From DATAUD01 sp036501665 (lineage in GTDB: Bacteria; Verrucomicrobiota; Verrucomicrobiia; Limisphaerales; Palsa-1400), in contig DASXZW010000060.1 in the NCBI GenBank assembly GCA_036501665.1, positions 1 through 64,000 of the forward strand: a stretch of DNA of 64,000 nucleotides, given 5' to 3'. The notes under the pieces are model-generated. The model did no database searches and was not told the origin of the DNA. It saw only the letters and a list, made by a program, of their open reading frames with translations. Of this stretch, positions 57,431 through 64,000 are shown piece after piece (within the stretch, counting starts at the first letter, position 1; each line of letters opens with the position of its first letter). The position numbers were made by a program, and so were the translations under genes.

Positions 57431-57575
57431 AGTAATTGAAGGATAAGGGCGAGGGGATGGCGGGCGTCAATGGCTCATTGTGTTGCGGTTAAGAGTAGCC
57501 ACGCAAGATTTCATTAACGGAAGGCGGCGGAGATTTTCTTGACCGGTGGGTGGAAATTTGTTTGGGTCAGGCGAG

Positions 57576-58100
57576 ATGCCTGGGGCAAATCCAAATTATT
57601 TTCCGTTGATTGTCGTGGCCTTGGTTGGCTGGCGGGTTTATCGACGCATTCAACGGACGGTTGGGCGGCAGTTGGTTCGTCGGAGTCGGATGATTTTCGG
57701 TATTGTTCTTTACGCTGTATTATGTGCGGTGTTTGCGTTTTTGAACATACCGCATCCAATGGTGCTGGCGGGGATGGGCGCGGGGCTTGTGGTGGGAGTT
57801 GTTGTGGGATTTGTTGGGTTGCATTTCACGACATTTGAAGCGACGCCGAATGGGAAGTATTACAAGTCGCACCCGTATATTGGAATTTCGATTGCGGCGC
57901 TGCTGGTGATCAGGATGGCGTATCGGATGGTGGGATTTGCCAACGCAACGCCCCAGGCCCCGCCGAATCCGGCTGCAATGACAAGTCCGTTGACATTTGC
58001 GATTTTTGGGTTGCTGGCGGGATATTATATTACATTCTATGCGGGGGTGCTGATTCGGAGTGATAAGATTGTTATGCCGGTTCAGGGGAAGGGAGATTAG
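57576..58100 (+). CDS. Membrane protein of unknown function
   Basis: The protein is 174 aa from the ATG at 57576, preceded by AGGCGAG; a GTG at 57546 would add ten residues. Four or five hydrophobic segments are seen: YFPLIVVALVGWRVYRRI, SRMIFGIVLYAVLCAVFAFL, MVLAGMGAGLVVGVVVGFVG, YIGISIAALLVIRM and LTFAIFGLLAGYYITFYAGV. The layout resembles CcdC-like small membrane proteins. No function is known to me. Confidence 0.65.
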   Translation: MPGANPNYFPLIVVALVGWRVYRRIQRTVGRQLVRRSRMIFGIVLYAVLCAVFAFLNIPHPMVLAGMGAGLVVGVVVGFVGLHFTTFEATPNGKYYKSHPYIGISIAALLVIRMAYRMVGFANATPQAPPNPAAMTSPLTFAIFGLLAGYYITFYAGVLIRSDKIVMPVQGKGD

Positions 58101-58184
58101 GATTAGGATTAGGAAAATGAATTCTTCATTAGCGAGAATTCGCGTTGCCAAGAGGCGGTTCTATGGCATGTTGAGGCCAGCTTT

Positions 58185-58511
58185 ATGGATAAACCCAAGA
58201 TTATCGCTTATTTGAAACCTTCGTGCGGATGGAGCCAGGGCGTGCGCGCCGTTCTCCGCAAATATGACCTTCCGTTTGAAGATCGCGACATCATCAATGA
58301 CCCGGATCAACGCCAGGAAATGATTGAGAAGAGCGGCCAGATGCTCAGCCCGTGCGTTGAGGTCAATGGACGGATGCTGCCGGACATCAGCGGCGAGGAG
58401 GTCGAGGGCTTTTTGCTGGCGAATAATTTAGTGGCCCGCAATGACCGCAAGCCGGACGCGCCGATTGATCAGCCTTGCGCGCACGAAGTGCCGTTCAAGG
58501 TGAATATTTAG
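58185..58511 (+). CDS. Glutaredoxin-like protein with CGWS motif
   Basis: The protein is 108 aa. The active-site loop is KPSCGWSQGVRAVL, that is C-x-x-S, with a single nucleophilic Cys instead of the dithiol C-x-x-C. The fold markers DRDIINDPDQRQEMIEKSGQ and SPCVEVNGRMLPDISGEEVE fit the glutaredoxin/NrdH-like family, where a TVP segment is usual and SPCVE is seen here. A monothiol chemistry or a role in Fe-S handling is possible. The C-terminal tail is short and charged. Confidence 0.85.
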   Translation: MDKPKIIAYLKPSCGWSQGVRAVLRKYDLPFEDRDIINDPDQRQEMIEKSGQMLSPCVEVNGRMLPDISGEEVEGFLLANNLVARNDRKPDAPIDQPCAHEVPFKVNI

Positions 58512-58561
58512 TGGCGCTGAGTATTCAGGGGCTTCTAAATCGGCTGAGGATTTGAGGTCTG

Positions 58562-58651
58562 GTCAGCCGTCCCTTCGGGACGCACGAGTTTTTTGCTTAA
58601 CCCCGGCAGTAAACTGCCGGGCTATTTTCGATTCGTCCCTTTGGGACTCCA
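58562..58651. repeat. Family C palindromic repeat, copy 2
   Basis: The same element as at 22310 but inverted: GTCCCTTCGGGAC, a central CCCGGCAGTAAACTGCCGGG stem and an outer GTCCCTTTGGGAC. It lies between convergent genes (glutaredoxin and the DNA methyltransferase) and may terminate both. Confidence 0.75.
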
Positions 58652-58678
58652 TTTAGAATTCTCGGCCACATCACTTTC

Positions 58679-59938
58679 TTACTTTTGGAAGAGGGCGATC
58701 CGGTTGGTGTTGGTGCCTTTTGAGTTATTATTGACTCCCCAGCAGTTGGCGGTTTTGGTGAATTTTTGGTCGTTGATAAGTATCAATTGAGGCTTTAATC
58801 CCGCTTCGACGCCGCAACGGATGACGGTTTCTTCCAGTTTGATTGTGCCGCCGCGCACTTCTCCCACTTCAAACGCGACGTGACCGCCGGGGCGCAGGAC
58901 GCGGCGAAGTTCGTGGAAAACAGCGGTCATCTCCTGCTGCCATAAATCCAGTTTCTTTGGCGTGGTGATTTGGATGGATTTAGCATCGAAGCCAAGGAAC
59001 CAGCAGCGAAGCCAGTTGTCTCCCGCGTAATCGACTACGTCAAGGAATGGCGGCGAGGTGACGACGAGCGAGACCGAATTGTCTGCGATTTGCGGGGTTG
59101 CGCGGGCAACTCCGTTGACCAATTTTGCGAGAGCTGCGACGGAGGACAAAGCGCTACGCGTCGCGTCATCACAATCTGACAGCAATATCCTGCTCTTTTT
59201 TAGAATTAGTTTGACGACATCGCGGCGGGGCGGGGTTTGCGCGCGGTCGGCGTTGATTTTTCGCTGCGATTTGACCGAGACGGCCTGATTCGGCGGGAGC
59301 GTGTAAACTGAAAAAAAACCGGGCGAATGCCCTGTCAGCCGATTCAACGCGACCAGGCCGATCCATTGATCAACGGCGTCGAGATTAGGCCGGCTGAGAT
59401 GCTTTTTCAACGCGGCGATTTCGCGCAGCGTTTCCAGGTGATAAAAAACCAGGAGGTCTTCGGGGAATTCGTCATGGTTCTTGAAATCAATTTCTGACAG
59501 TCGCGCGCTAACCTCATCAAGGTGCGGAGGTTGAAGGCGCGGTCCGACCAAGGTCAGACTTAGCGGATTGACGTCGCAACCGGCGGGCACGCGCCCGATC
59601 AGCGCGGCTTCCAGTAATGTCGTGCCGCGTCCCATGAACGGATCATATACAGTTTCGCCGGGCGTTGTGAGGCGCTCGATGAAGAAGCGGGCAAGTTGCG
59701 GTTTGAAACAGGCGCGGTAGGAAATTTCGTGGAGGCTGTGGGCGGCGCGTTGTTTCGCAGTCCAGAATTCGTTGACAAAGACGGGGATCGTGGCGTTTGA
59801 GCCATCGGCGAGCTGTATTTTTGATTCAAGTTGAACTGTTTCCTTGTTGAATTGTCGGAAGTGAATCACATCCTCGCGAAACAATTTTCGCTTTGGCGTG
59901 TTTGATGAATTGAACGTCAACTGAATTTGCTCGAGCAC
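58679..59938 (-). CDS. Orphan DNA methyltransferase (N4-cytosine/N6-adenine type)
   Basis: The protein is 419 aa, starting at a GTG. Motif I is DPFMGRGTT (99-107) and motif IV is TSPPF (294-298), the latter suggestive of N4-cytosine modification. Motif I precedes IV, with about 190 residues between them. RVLRPGGHVAFEVGEVRGG resembles a later methyltransferase strand block. A long central helical part (160-230) may be the target-recognition region. No restriction endonuclease gene is adjacent, so this is an orphan or a regulatory methylase. Confidence 0.85.
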   Translation of the reverse strand: MLEQIQLTFNSSNTPKRKLFREDVIHFRQFNKETVQLESKIQLADGSNATIPVFVNEFWTAKQRAAHSLHEISYRACFKPQLARFFIERLTTPGETVYDPFMGRGTTLLEAALIGRVPAGCDVNPLSLTLVGPRLQPPHLDEVSARLSEIDFKNHDEFPEDLLVFYHLETLREIAALKKHLSRPNLDAVDQWIGLVALNRLTGHSPGFFSVYTLPPNQAVSVKSQRKINADRAQTPPRRDVVKLILKKSRILLSDCDDATRSALSSVAALAKLVNGVARATPQIADNSVSLVVTSPPFLDVVDYAGDNWLRCWFLGFDAKSIQITTPKKLDLWQQEMTAVFHELRRVLRPGGHVAFEVGEVRGGTIKLEETVIRCGVEAGLKPQLILINDQKFTKTANCWGVNNNSKGTNTNRIALFQK

Positions 59939-60050
59939 GATGCGATAAGGTTTCGCGCGTTAAAGAAAAAATGCAAGGTCTGCGAAAAAAAATTTGAAGT
60001 TTGTGGCTTGTTCCCCTTGCACGAGGCGAATCGTATGTTAAGGTTTTTTT

Positions 60051-60245
60051 GTGTCCACCCTTGCTGAAATTGAAGCGGCTGTTGATGCTTTGCCTGCAAG
60101 CGAAACCCAGCTATTGCTGGCGTACGTGGCTGCGCGCCTGAAGATGTTGGACCACTCGGCTCCCAAAGCGACTGGGTGCGATTATGTCGTCGATTGGATG
60201 GCTGAAGACGAAGCGGCGATGCGGCGGTTTCATCCGCACCCGTAG
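60051..60245 (+). CDS. Small antitoxin-like protein
   Basis: The protein is 64 aa, starting at GTG with AAGG upstream. STLAEIEAAVDALPASETQL followed by LLAYVAARLKMLDH resembles the helical N-terminal part of small antitoxins that are normally followed by PIN or RelE genes, but here only a GNAT acetyltransferase gene follows, 33 bp later. It may be a solitary remnant. The family match is by pattern only. Confidence 0.5.
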   Translation: MSTLAEIEAAVDALPASETQLLLAYVAARLKMLDHSAPKATGCDYVVDWMAEDEAAMRRFHPHP

Positions 60246-60277
60246 TCGTTGCAATTTGCAGTGCCGCGGCTCGGTCC

Positions 60278-60706
60278 ATGAGCAGCCCTTACGAGATTTC
60301 CACTGATCGAAGCAGACTTAACGTGACGTTGATTCACGACTTTCTGCGGTCGTCGTATTGGGCGAAGGAAATTTCGAGGGAAATTGTGGAAAAGTCGATT
60401 GAAGGCTCGCTGTGTTTTGGCGCGTATGCGAATGGGGATCAAGTGGGCTTTGCAAGGGTTATTTCGGATTTTGCAACTTTTGGGTATCTGGCAGATGTAT
60501 TTGTGGTTCCTGATCATCGCGGTAAGGGTGTGGGAAAGATGCTGATCTCGAATGTTTTGGAGCATCCACAATTGCAGGAGTTGCGGCGGTTTTTGCTGGC
60601 GACGAAAGATGCGCACGGGCTTTACGCGCAGTTCGGCTTTGAACCCCTCGCGCATCCTGAAAACTTGATGGCGATCCATCGGCCGGAAATTTATAGGAGA
60701 ATGTAG
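60278..60706 (+). CDS. GNAT-family N-acetyltransferase
   Basis: The protein is 142 aa. The acetyl-CoA motif is VFVVPDHRGKGVGKMLISNV (R/QxxGxG/A form), with DQVGFARVISDFATFGYLAD before it and DAHGLYAQFGFEPLAHPENL after it. This is the common bacterial subfamily with an FGF(x)P end. Substrate unknown. Confidence 0.9.
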   Translation: MSSPYEISTDRSRLNVTLIHDFLRSSYWAKEISREIVEKSIEGSLCFGAYANGDQVGFARVISDFATFGYLADVFVVPDHRGKGVGKMLISNVLEHPQLQELRRFLLATKDAHGLYAQFGFEPLAHPENLMAIHRPEIYRRM

Positions 60707-60838
60707 AATTCAGGAGTCAGTAGCCAGAATAAAGAGTGGGCTGGAATATGTGCATTTGGGGATTTTATGCGCGTTTGCTTTGGCTTAATGATGCTTTTCT
60801 TGACTAATCGTCGCTGAAAGTTTAAGGTCGCTTATCGC

Positions 60839-61177
60839 GTGAACTGGAAGTTTTTAACGTTTCTATGGGTCTCGTCATTTCTGTTTCAGTTTTTATTTAG
60901 CAAGGATTCCTGGACGATCAAGATCGGAAGGGTGGTTTTACTTTCCGTAGCTCTTCTCCTTATCAGTTTGCCTCTGGCGTGGGGGGTGCCTGTTTTGATA
61001 AAGCTCCCGGATGGAATGGGTGTTGTGTTAATTTTCTTTTATCAGATAATCATTTTGGGGTTGTTCATTTACCTTCTTCATAGTGATGGCTTTAGAGTAA
61101 AAATGAGTAATCTGTTTTCGCGCAGGATATGTGAGAAAAAGAATGAATCAGAAATAGACAGTTCTCCTCCGATTTGA
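60839..61177 (+). CDS. Small membrane protein, unknown function
   Basis: The protein is 112 aa from a GTG. Three hydrophobic segments: FLTFLWVSSFLFQFLF, IGRVVLLSVALLLISLPLAW and GMGVVLIFFYQIIILGLFIY, followed by a charged tail. It has lower GC and different codon use than its neighbours, which hints at foreign origin. No recognisable family. Confidence 0.5.
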   Translation: MNWKFLTFLWVSSFLFQFLFSKDSWTIKIGRVVLLSVALLLISLPLAWGVPVLIKLPDGMGVVLIFFYQIIILGLFIYLLHSDGFRVKMSNLFSRRICEKKNESEIDSSPPI

Positions 61178-61180
61178 ACA

Positions 61181-61207
61181 GGGCGGTGCGGCAGCACCGC
61201 TCTACCC
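61181..61207. repeat. Family D palindromic repeat, copy 1
   Basis: GCGGTGC, GGCA, GCACCGC form a 7-bp stem (61183-61200), followed by TCTACC. Copy 2 is at 62971. The two bracket the rpsP-khpA-trmD-rplS operon. It lies directly downstream of the small membrane-protein gene stop. Confidence 0.7.
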
Positions 61208-61365
61208 CTACGGCGTGGTGAGATTCGCCCAAAGCTGAAAAAAGAGTAAAACGGGGCTTGCCAAGCGAACGAGCCGAGATTACTGTCTCCCTCCTTTTGA
61301 ACGTCGCAGGTAGCGGCGGGCGGTTGAATTGTGTGGTTTGCCGCCGCCACGAAAGAGAATTTATT

Positions 61366-61623
61366 ATGGCCGTTAAAATCCGATTGAAGCGCGTTGGGGC
61401 GAAGAATGCCCCGTATTTCCGCATTGTTGTGGCTGATTCCCGCAGCCCCCGCGATGGCAAGTTCATCGAGGAAATCGGCAGCTATCAGCCGATGAAGAAG
61501 GGCGACAATTGCCAGATAGACCTGGAGCGCGCGACGTATTGGGTGAGCAAAGGCGCGTTGCCGAGCGAGACGGTCGCCAGCTTCATCAAGAAGCGGAAGA
61601 AGGCAGCAGCAGTCCCGGCCTGA
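61366..61623 (+). CDS. rpsP: Ribosomal protein S16
   Basis: The protein is 85 aa. AVKIRLKRVGAKNAPYFRIV, VADSRSPRDGKFIEEIGSYQ and LERATYWVSKGALPSETVAS are the S16 blocks. The ATG at 61366 follows AAAGAG; the open frame upstream is not needed. It is first of the rpsP-khpA-trmD-rplS operon, 12 bp before khpA. Confidence 0.97.
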   Translation: MAVKIRLKRVGAKNAPYFRIVVADSRSPRDGKFIEEIGSYQPMKKGDNCQIDLERATYWVSKGALPSETVASFIKKRKKAAAVPA

Positions 61624-61635
61624 TTTTTTTGGTTT

Positions 61636-61887
61636 ATGCAGGCGTTTCTGGAATACGTCGTAAAGGGATTGGTCAGCCACCCCGAGGAGGTCACGGTGAC
61701 GCCGGTGGCCAAGGACGCCCTGACGATTTACGAATTGCGGATGCATCCCGACGACGTGGGAAAAATCATTGGACGCCAGGGAATTACGATCAACGCAATT
61801 CGTTCGCTGCTTCTGGCTGGCAGCGCGAAGAAATCTCAGCGGTGCTCGCTGGAAATTGTCGAGGACAGACCGGCGGCGGGTTCGTAA
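61636..61887 (+). CDS. khpA: KhpA-like KH-domain RNA-binding protein
   Basis: The protein is 83 aa. LEYVVKGLVSHPEEVTVTPV and ELRMHPDDVGKIIGRQGITI with the GRQG loop define the single KH domain. It partners KhpB/Jag in other bacteria, and a Jag-like gene is present at 32.6 kb. It is followed one base later by the trmD start. The rimM gene that usually lies between them is missing. Confidence 0.92.
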   Translation: MQAFLEYVVKGLVSHPEEVTVTPVAKDALTIYELRMHPDDVGKIIGRQGITINAIRSLLLAGSAKKSQRCSLEIVEDRPAAGS

Positions 61888-61888
61888 C

Positions 61889-62575
61889 TTGAGAATTGAT
61901 TTGCTCACATTGTTCCCGGAGTTGTTCACGGGACCGGTGGATGTGAGCATTATCCAGCGCGCGCGGAAATCGGGCCTTCTGGATTTGCGGGTGCATAATC
62001 TGCGTGATTACACGCACGACAATTATAAAACGGTCGATGACAGGCCGTTCGGCGGCGGGCCGGGGATGGTGCTCAAGCCGGAACCGATTTTTGAGGCGGT
62101 GGAAGCGGTCGCGGATGAAGCGACGAAGGTGATTTTGATGTCGCCGGTGGGACGGAAGTTCGACCAGGCGGCGGCGCGGGAATTGGCGCGGGAGCAACGG
62201 TTGCTGTTTATCTGCCCGGCGTATGAAGGGGTTGATGAAAGGGTGCGGGAAGAGTTGGCGGACGACGAGTTGTCAATCGGGGATTACGTGCTGACGAACG
62301 GTTCACTGGCGGCGATGGTGGTGATTGACGCGGTGACGCGGTTGTTGCCGGGGGCGTTGGGCGATGAGCAGAGCGCGGTGGATGAATCATTCAGCCACGG
62401 GCTGCTCGAGTATCCGCACTATACGCGGCCCGCGGAGTACCGGGGATTGCCGGTGCCGCCGGTGTTGCTTTCGGGGAACCACGCGGCGATTGAGAAGTGG
62501 CGGCGGGAACAGGCGGAGTTGCGGACAAAAGCGCGCCGGCCGGATTTGTGGGACAAGCAGAAAAAAACGGAATAA
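61889..62575 (+). CDS. trmD: tRNA (guanine-N1)-methyltransferase
   Basis: The protein is 228 aa from a TTG at 61889, one base after the khpA stop. RIDLLTLFPELFTGPVDVSI starts the family, DDRPFGGGPGMVLKPEPIF and FICPAYEGVDERVREELADD are the conserved parts, and ELSIGDYVLTNGSLAAMVVI belongs to the trefoil-knot SAM site. It methylates G37 of tRNAs. No ATG is near, so the TTG start is likely. Confidence 0.96.
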   Translation: MRIDLLTLFPELFTGPVDVSIIQRARKSGLLDLRVHNLRDYTHDNYKTVDDRPFGGGPGMVLKPEPIFEAVEAVADEATKVILMSPVGRKFDQAAARELAREQRLLFICPAYEGVDERVREELADDELSIGDYVLTNGSLAAMVVIDAVTRLLPGALGDEQSAVDESFSHGLLEYPHYTRPAEYRGLPVPPVLLSGNHAAIEKWRREQAELRTKARRPDLWDKQKKTE

Positions 62576-62582
62576 CGATTTT

Positions 62583-62957
62583 ATGAACCAGGCATTGTTA
62601 GACAAAATTGAATCGGAACAGTATCGCAAGGCGGTGGAGACTTTTGGCGTTGGCGACAGCGTTCGCGTTCACACCAAGGTCACGGAAGGCGACAAGGAGC
62701 GAATCCAGATTTTTTCCGGCGTTGTGATTGGCCGCCGCGGGCATGGGCTGAATTCCATGTTTACCGTGCGCCGCATCAGTTACGGCGAGGGCGTTGAGCG
62801 CATTTTCCCCACGCATTCACCGCGCATCGATAAGATTGAAATCGAGCGCAAAGGTTCCGTGCGCCGAAGCAAGTTGACTTATTTGCGCGGCCGTATCGGC
62901 AAGGGCGCGACGTTGGTGAAGGAGAAGGAAACCCGCGTCAAGGCTGCGGCAGCGTAG
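62583..62957 (+). CDS. rplS: Ribosomal protein L19
   Basis: The protein is 124 aa. VGDSVRVHTKVTEGDKERIQ, IFSGVVIGRRGHGLNSMFTV and RRISYGEGVERIFPTHSPRI match L19, then KLTYLRGRIGKGATLVKEKE. It is last of the rpsP operon, 7 bp after trmD. A family D repeat lies 13 bp after its stop. Confidence 0.97.
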   Translation: MNQALLDKIESEQYRKAVETFGVGDSVRVHTKVTEGDKERIQIFSGVVIGRRGHGLNSMFTVRRISYGEGVERIFPTHSPRIDKIEIERKGSVRRSKLTYLRGRIGKGATLVKEKETRVKAAAA

Positions 62958-62970
62958 AAAACTCATTTTG

Positions 62971-62996
62971 GGCGGCGCAGCAGCACCGTCCTACCG
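62971..62996. repeat. Family D palindromic repeat, copy 2
   Basis: GGGCGGCGCAGCAGCACCGT followed by CCTACC resembles copy 1 at 61181, with a weaker central stem. It lies just downstream of rplS, so the pair brackets the whole four-gene operon. The remaining ~200 bp to the LRR gene contain a CGCTGCGCGGGGCGAG-type palindrome near 63134 and nothing else identifiable. Confidence 0.55.
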
Positions 62997-63200
62997 TCAA
63001 TGGGATTGCTCAGTTGTTTGGCTGAGCGCTTGATTTTTCTTGTTGATTTGGTTGCGCGGCTGGCGCGAATCACAAAATATCGCAGCCGTTCCTGAGTTCC
63101 CCTCTCTTGGCGCTTCGCGTCCGTTCTCTCCCCGCTGCGCGGGGCGAGAATTAAAGAAAAGTGGCTACTGGTTTGATTTTAATGCTACAGGCTGCTGCAT

Positions 63201-64000
63201 TTAAGGGAAACCGATGCGGTAGAAGCGCGACGGGGTGTTGGTTTGGAATGGTTCGCTGAAATGGTAAAGGCCGTTGGTTAAGGAAAGCCTCTGCAAAACG
63301 ACCCAACTGGTTTGAGCGACGTCATCACAGGCTTCAATGGCGATGGGGAGGTTGGTTGCGCCGGTGATGTCAAAACCGTACTGGCCGTTCTGAACGCCGA
63401 AATTCGTCCCGGTCGCATGAATTGCTGGGTTCCACAGTACTGCCGGAACATAAGTGTTTGTCGGTATATGCCACACATTCGAAATCAACAGCGTGTTAGA
63501 CTGAAATTGATCCCAGCCAGTGGTGCCAGGCAAGTAATAAGCAGTCGCAATATAGTACCAGGGCGCGCCCTCTTGAGGAGCACGAGATTCTGCAAATGCC
63601 AACTCCCCAACAGCTGGGGCATTACCGACGAAAAAAATATTACTCAGGCTAATGCAACCGGCGAGCGCCTCTCCGCCTATATTCGTGACACTGGCCGGAA
63701 TTATAACATCCACGAGGCTGTTACAAGCGTTAATCAAATTCGATTGAATCTCGCTCAGGCCAGGCTCGAATGTTACATTTGTGAGGCTTTCACATCCGTC
63801 AAACACCTGAATCCCCATATACATTACACTTTTTGGAATCGTAACCGTAGTCAGCCCGGATTTAGAAAATGCTTGGTCTCCAATCATGGTAAGCGTGCTG
63901 GGAAGATTAACATTTGTCAGATTCGCGCAGTTGTCAAAAGCTGCCACGCCTATATTTGTTACGCTTATTGGAATAATGACACTGGTTATGTCAGCATTTC
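63201..64000 (-). CDS. Secreted BspA-type leucine-rich repeat protein, N-terminus off the window
   Basis: The frame stays open to the right edge (reads ADITSVIIPISVTNIG before the first internal start), so the gene is partial. LRR_5 repeats such as TVTIPKSVMYMGIQVFDGCE and DVIIPASVTNIGGEALAGCI are followed by the linker AYYLPGTTGWDQF and the module FGVQNGQYGFDITG to SRFYRIGFP, the same C-terminal module as in the 611-aa LRR protein. Both are minus-strand, separated by about 7 kb. Its signal peptide would lie beyond base 64000. Confidence 0.85.
   Translation of the reverse strand, partial: NADITSVIIPISVTNIGVAAFDNCANLTNVNLPSTLTMIGDQAFSKSGLTTVTIPKSVMYMGIQVFDGCESLTNVTFEPGLSEIQSNLINACNSLVDVIIPASVTNIGGEALAGCISLSNIFFVGNAPAVGELAFAESRAPQEGAPWYYIATAYYLPGTTGWDQFQSNTLLISNVWHIPTNTYVPAVLWNPAIHATGTNFGVQNGQYGFDITGATNLPIAIEACDDVAQTSWVVLQRLSLTNGLYHFSEPFQTNTPSRFYRIGFP

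Overview
The window looks like chromosomal DNA of a Verrucomicrobiota member, probably Pedosphaera/Limisphaerales-like. This is inferred from gene content and protein style; no 16S rRNA gene is present. The pointers are: pseudopilins with an FTLIELL N-terminus and a C-terminal DGH motif; secreted proteins sharing a C-terminal module that ends in FYR-x-x-P; a DUF6807 protein paired with a Tat-exported Gfo/Idh/MocA oxidoreductase; BspA-type leucine-rich repeat proteins; a diderm LPS gene (lpxI); and many dispersed palindromic repeats. No rRNA, tRNA, CRISPR array or prophage was seen.

Layout. 1-280: decayed 3' end of an IS200/IS605 tnpA with its hairpin end, abutting a PiuC-like hydroxylase. 1-19.6 kb: mostly accessory and secreted functions: an ArsI-type C-As lyase fused to a methyltransferase-like tail, a PhyH dioxygenase, a duplicated-domain secreted protein coupled to a pseudopilin, an ArsR regulator, a GH28-like protein, 6-phosphogluconate dehydrogenase, a SPFH/ribbon-helix-helix/PH-domain cluster, DUF6807 plus Gfo/Idh/MocA, an ABC ATPase and an L,D-transpeptidase. 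19.6-20.4 kb: a toxin-antitoxin pair bracketed by two copies of the 3' end of nadA. 20.3-28.2 kb: nadA, a BtuF-like protein, three tandem ABC-2 permeases and lpxI. 28.3-33.1 kb: ybjQ, yebC and the conserved rpmH-rnpA-yidD-yidC-jag operon. 33.2-35.6 kb: rnhC, mutY. 35.6-39.5 kb (minus strand): prs-rplY-pth-rpsF-ssb-rplI, without rpsR. 39.6-41.1 kb: a membrane protein and a frameshifted KilA-N gene. 41.2-45.4 kb (minus): HIT-phoH-ybeY-DUF502-recO-rhomboid. 45.5-46.2 kb: a PIN toxin gene interrupted by TAG, with a candidate antitoxin. 46.3-49.5 kb: pyruvate dehydrogenase E1alpha-E1beta-E2. 49.5-57.4 kb (minus): ATE/Bpt-like transferase, alanine racemase, a PurD-like ATP-grasp protein, glycerate kinase, an LRR protein and an aldo/keto reductase. 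57.5-61.2 kb: small membrane proteins, glutaredoxin, an orphan DNA methyltransferase and a GNAT. 61.3-63.0 kb: rpsP-khpA-trmD-rplS, without rimM. 63.2 kb to the end: an LRR protein running off the edge.

The most interesting non-gene structure is the set of palindromic repeat families. Family A is about 100 bp with long inverted arms; B is about 20-60 bp; C is about 90 bp with two or three hairpins; D is about 26 bp. They sit between genes, flank individual cassettes, and in one case (family B at 17.8 kb) lie inside a coding frame. The best candidates for something not well described are the shared C-terminal module of three secreted proteins, the nadA-tail duplication around a TA module, and the ArsI-methyltransferase fusion bracketed by family A repeats.
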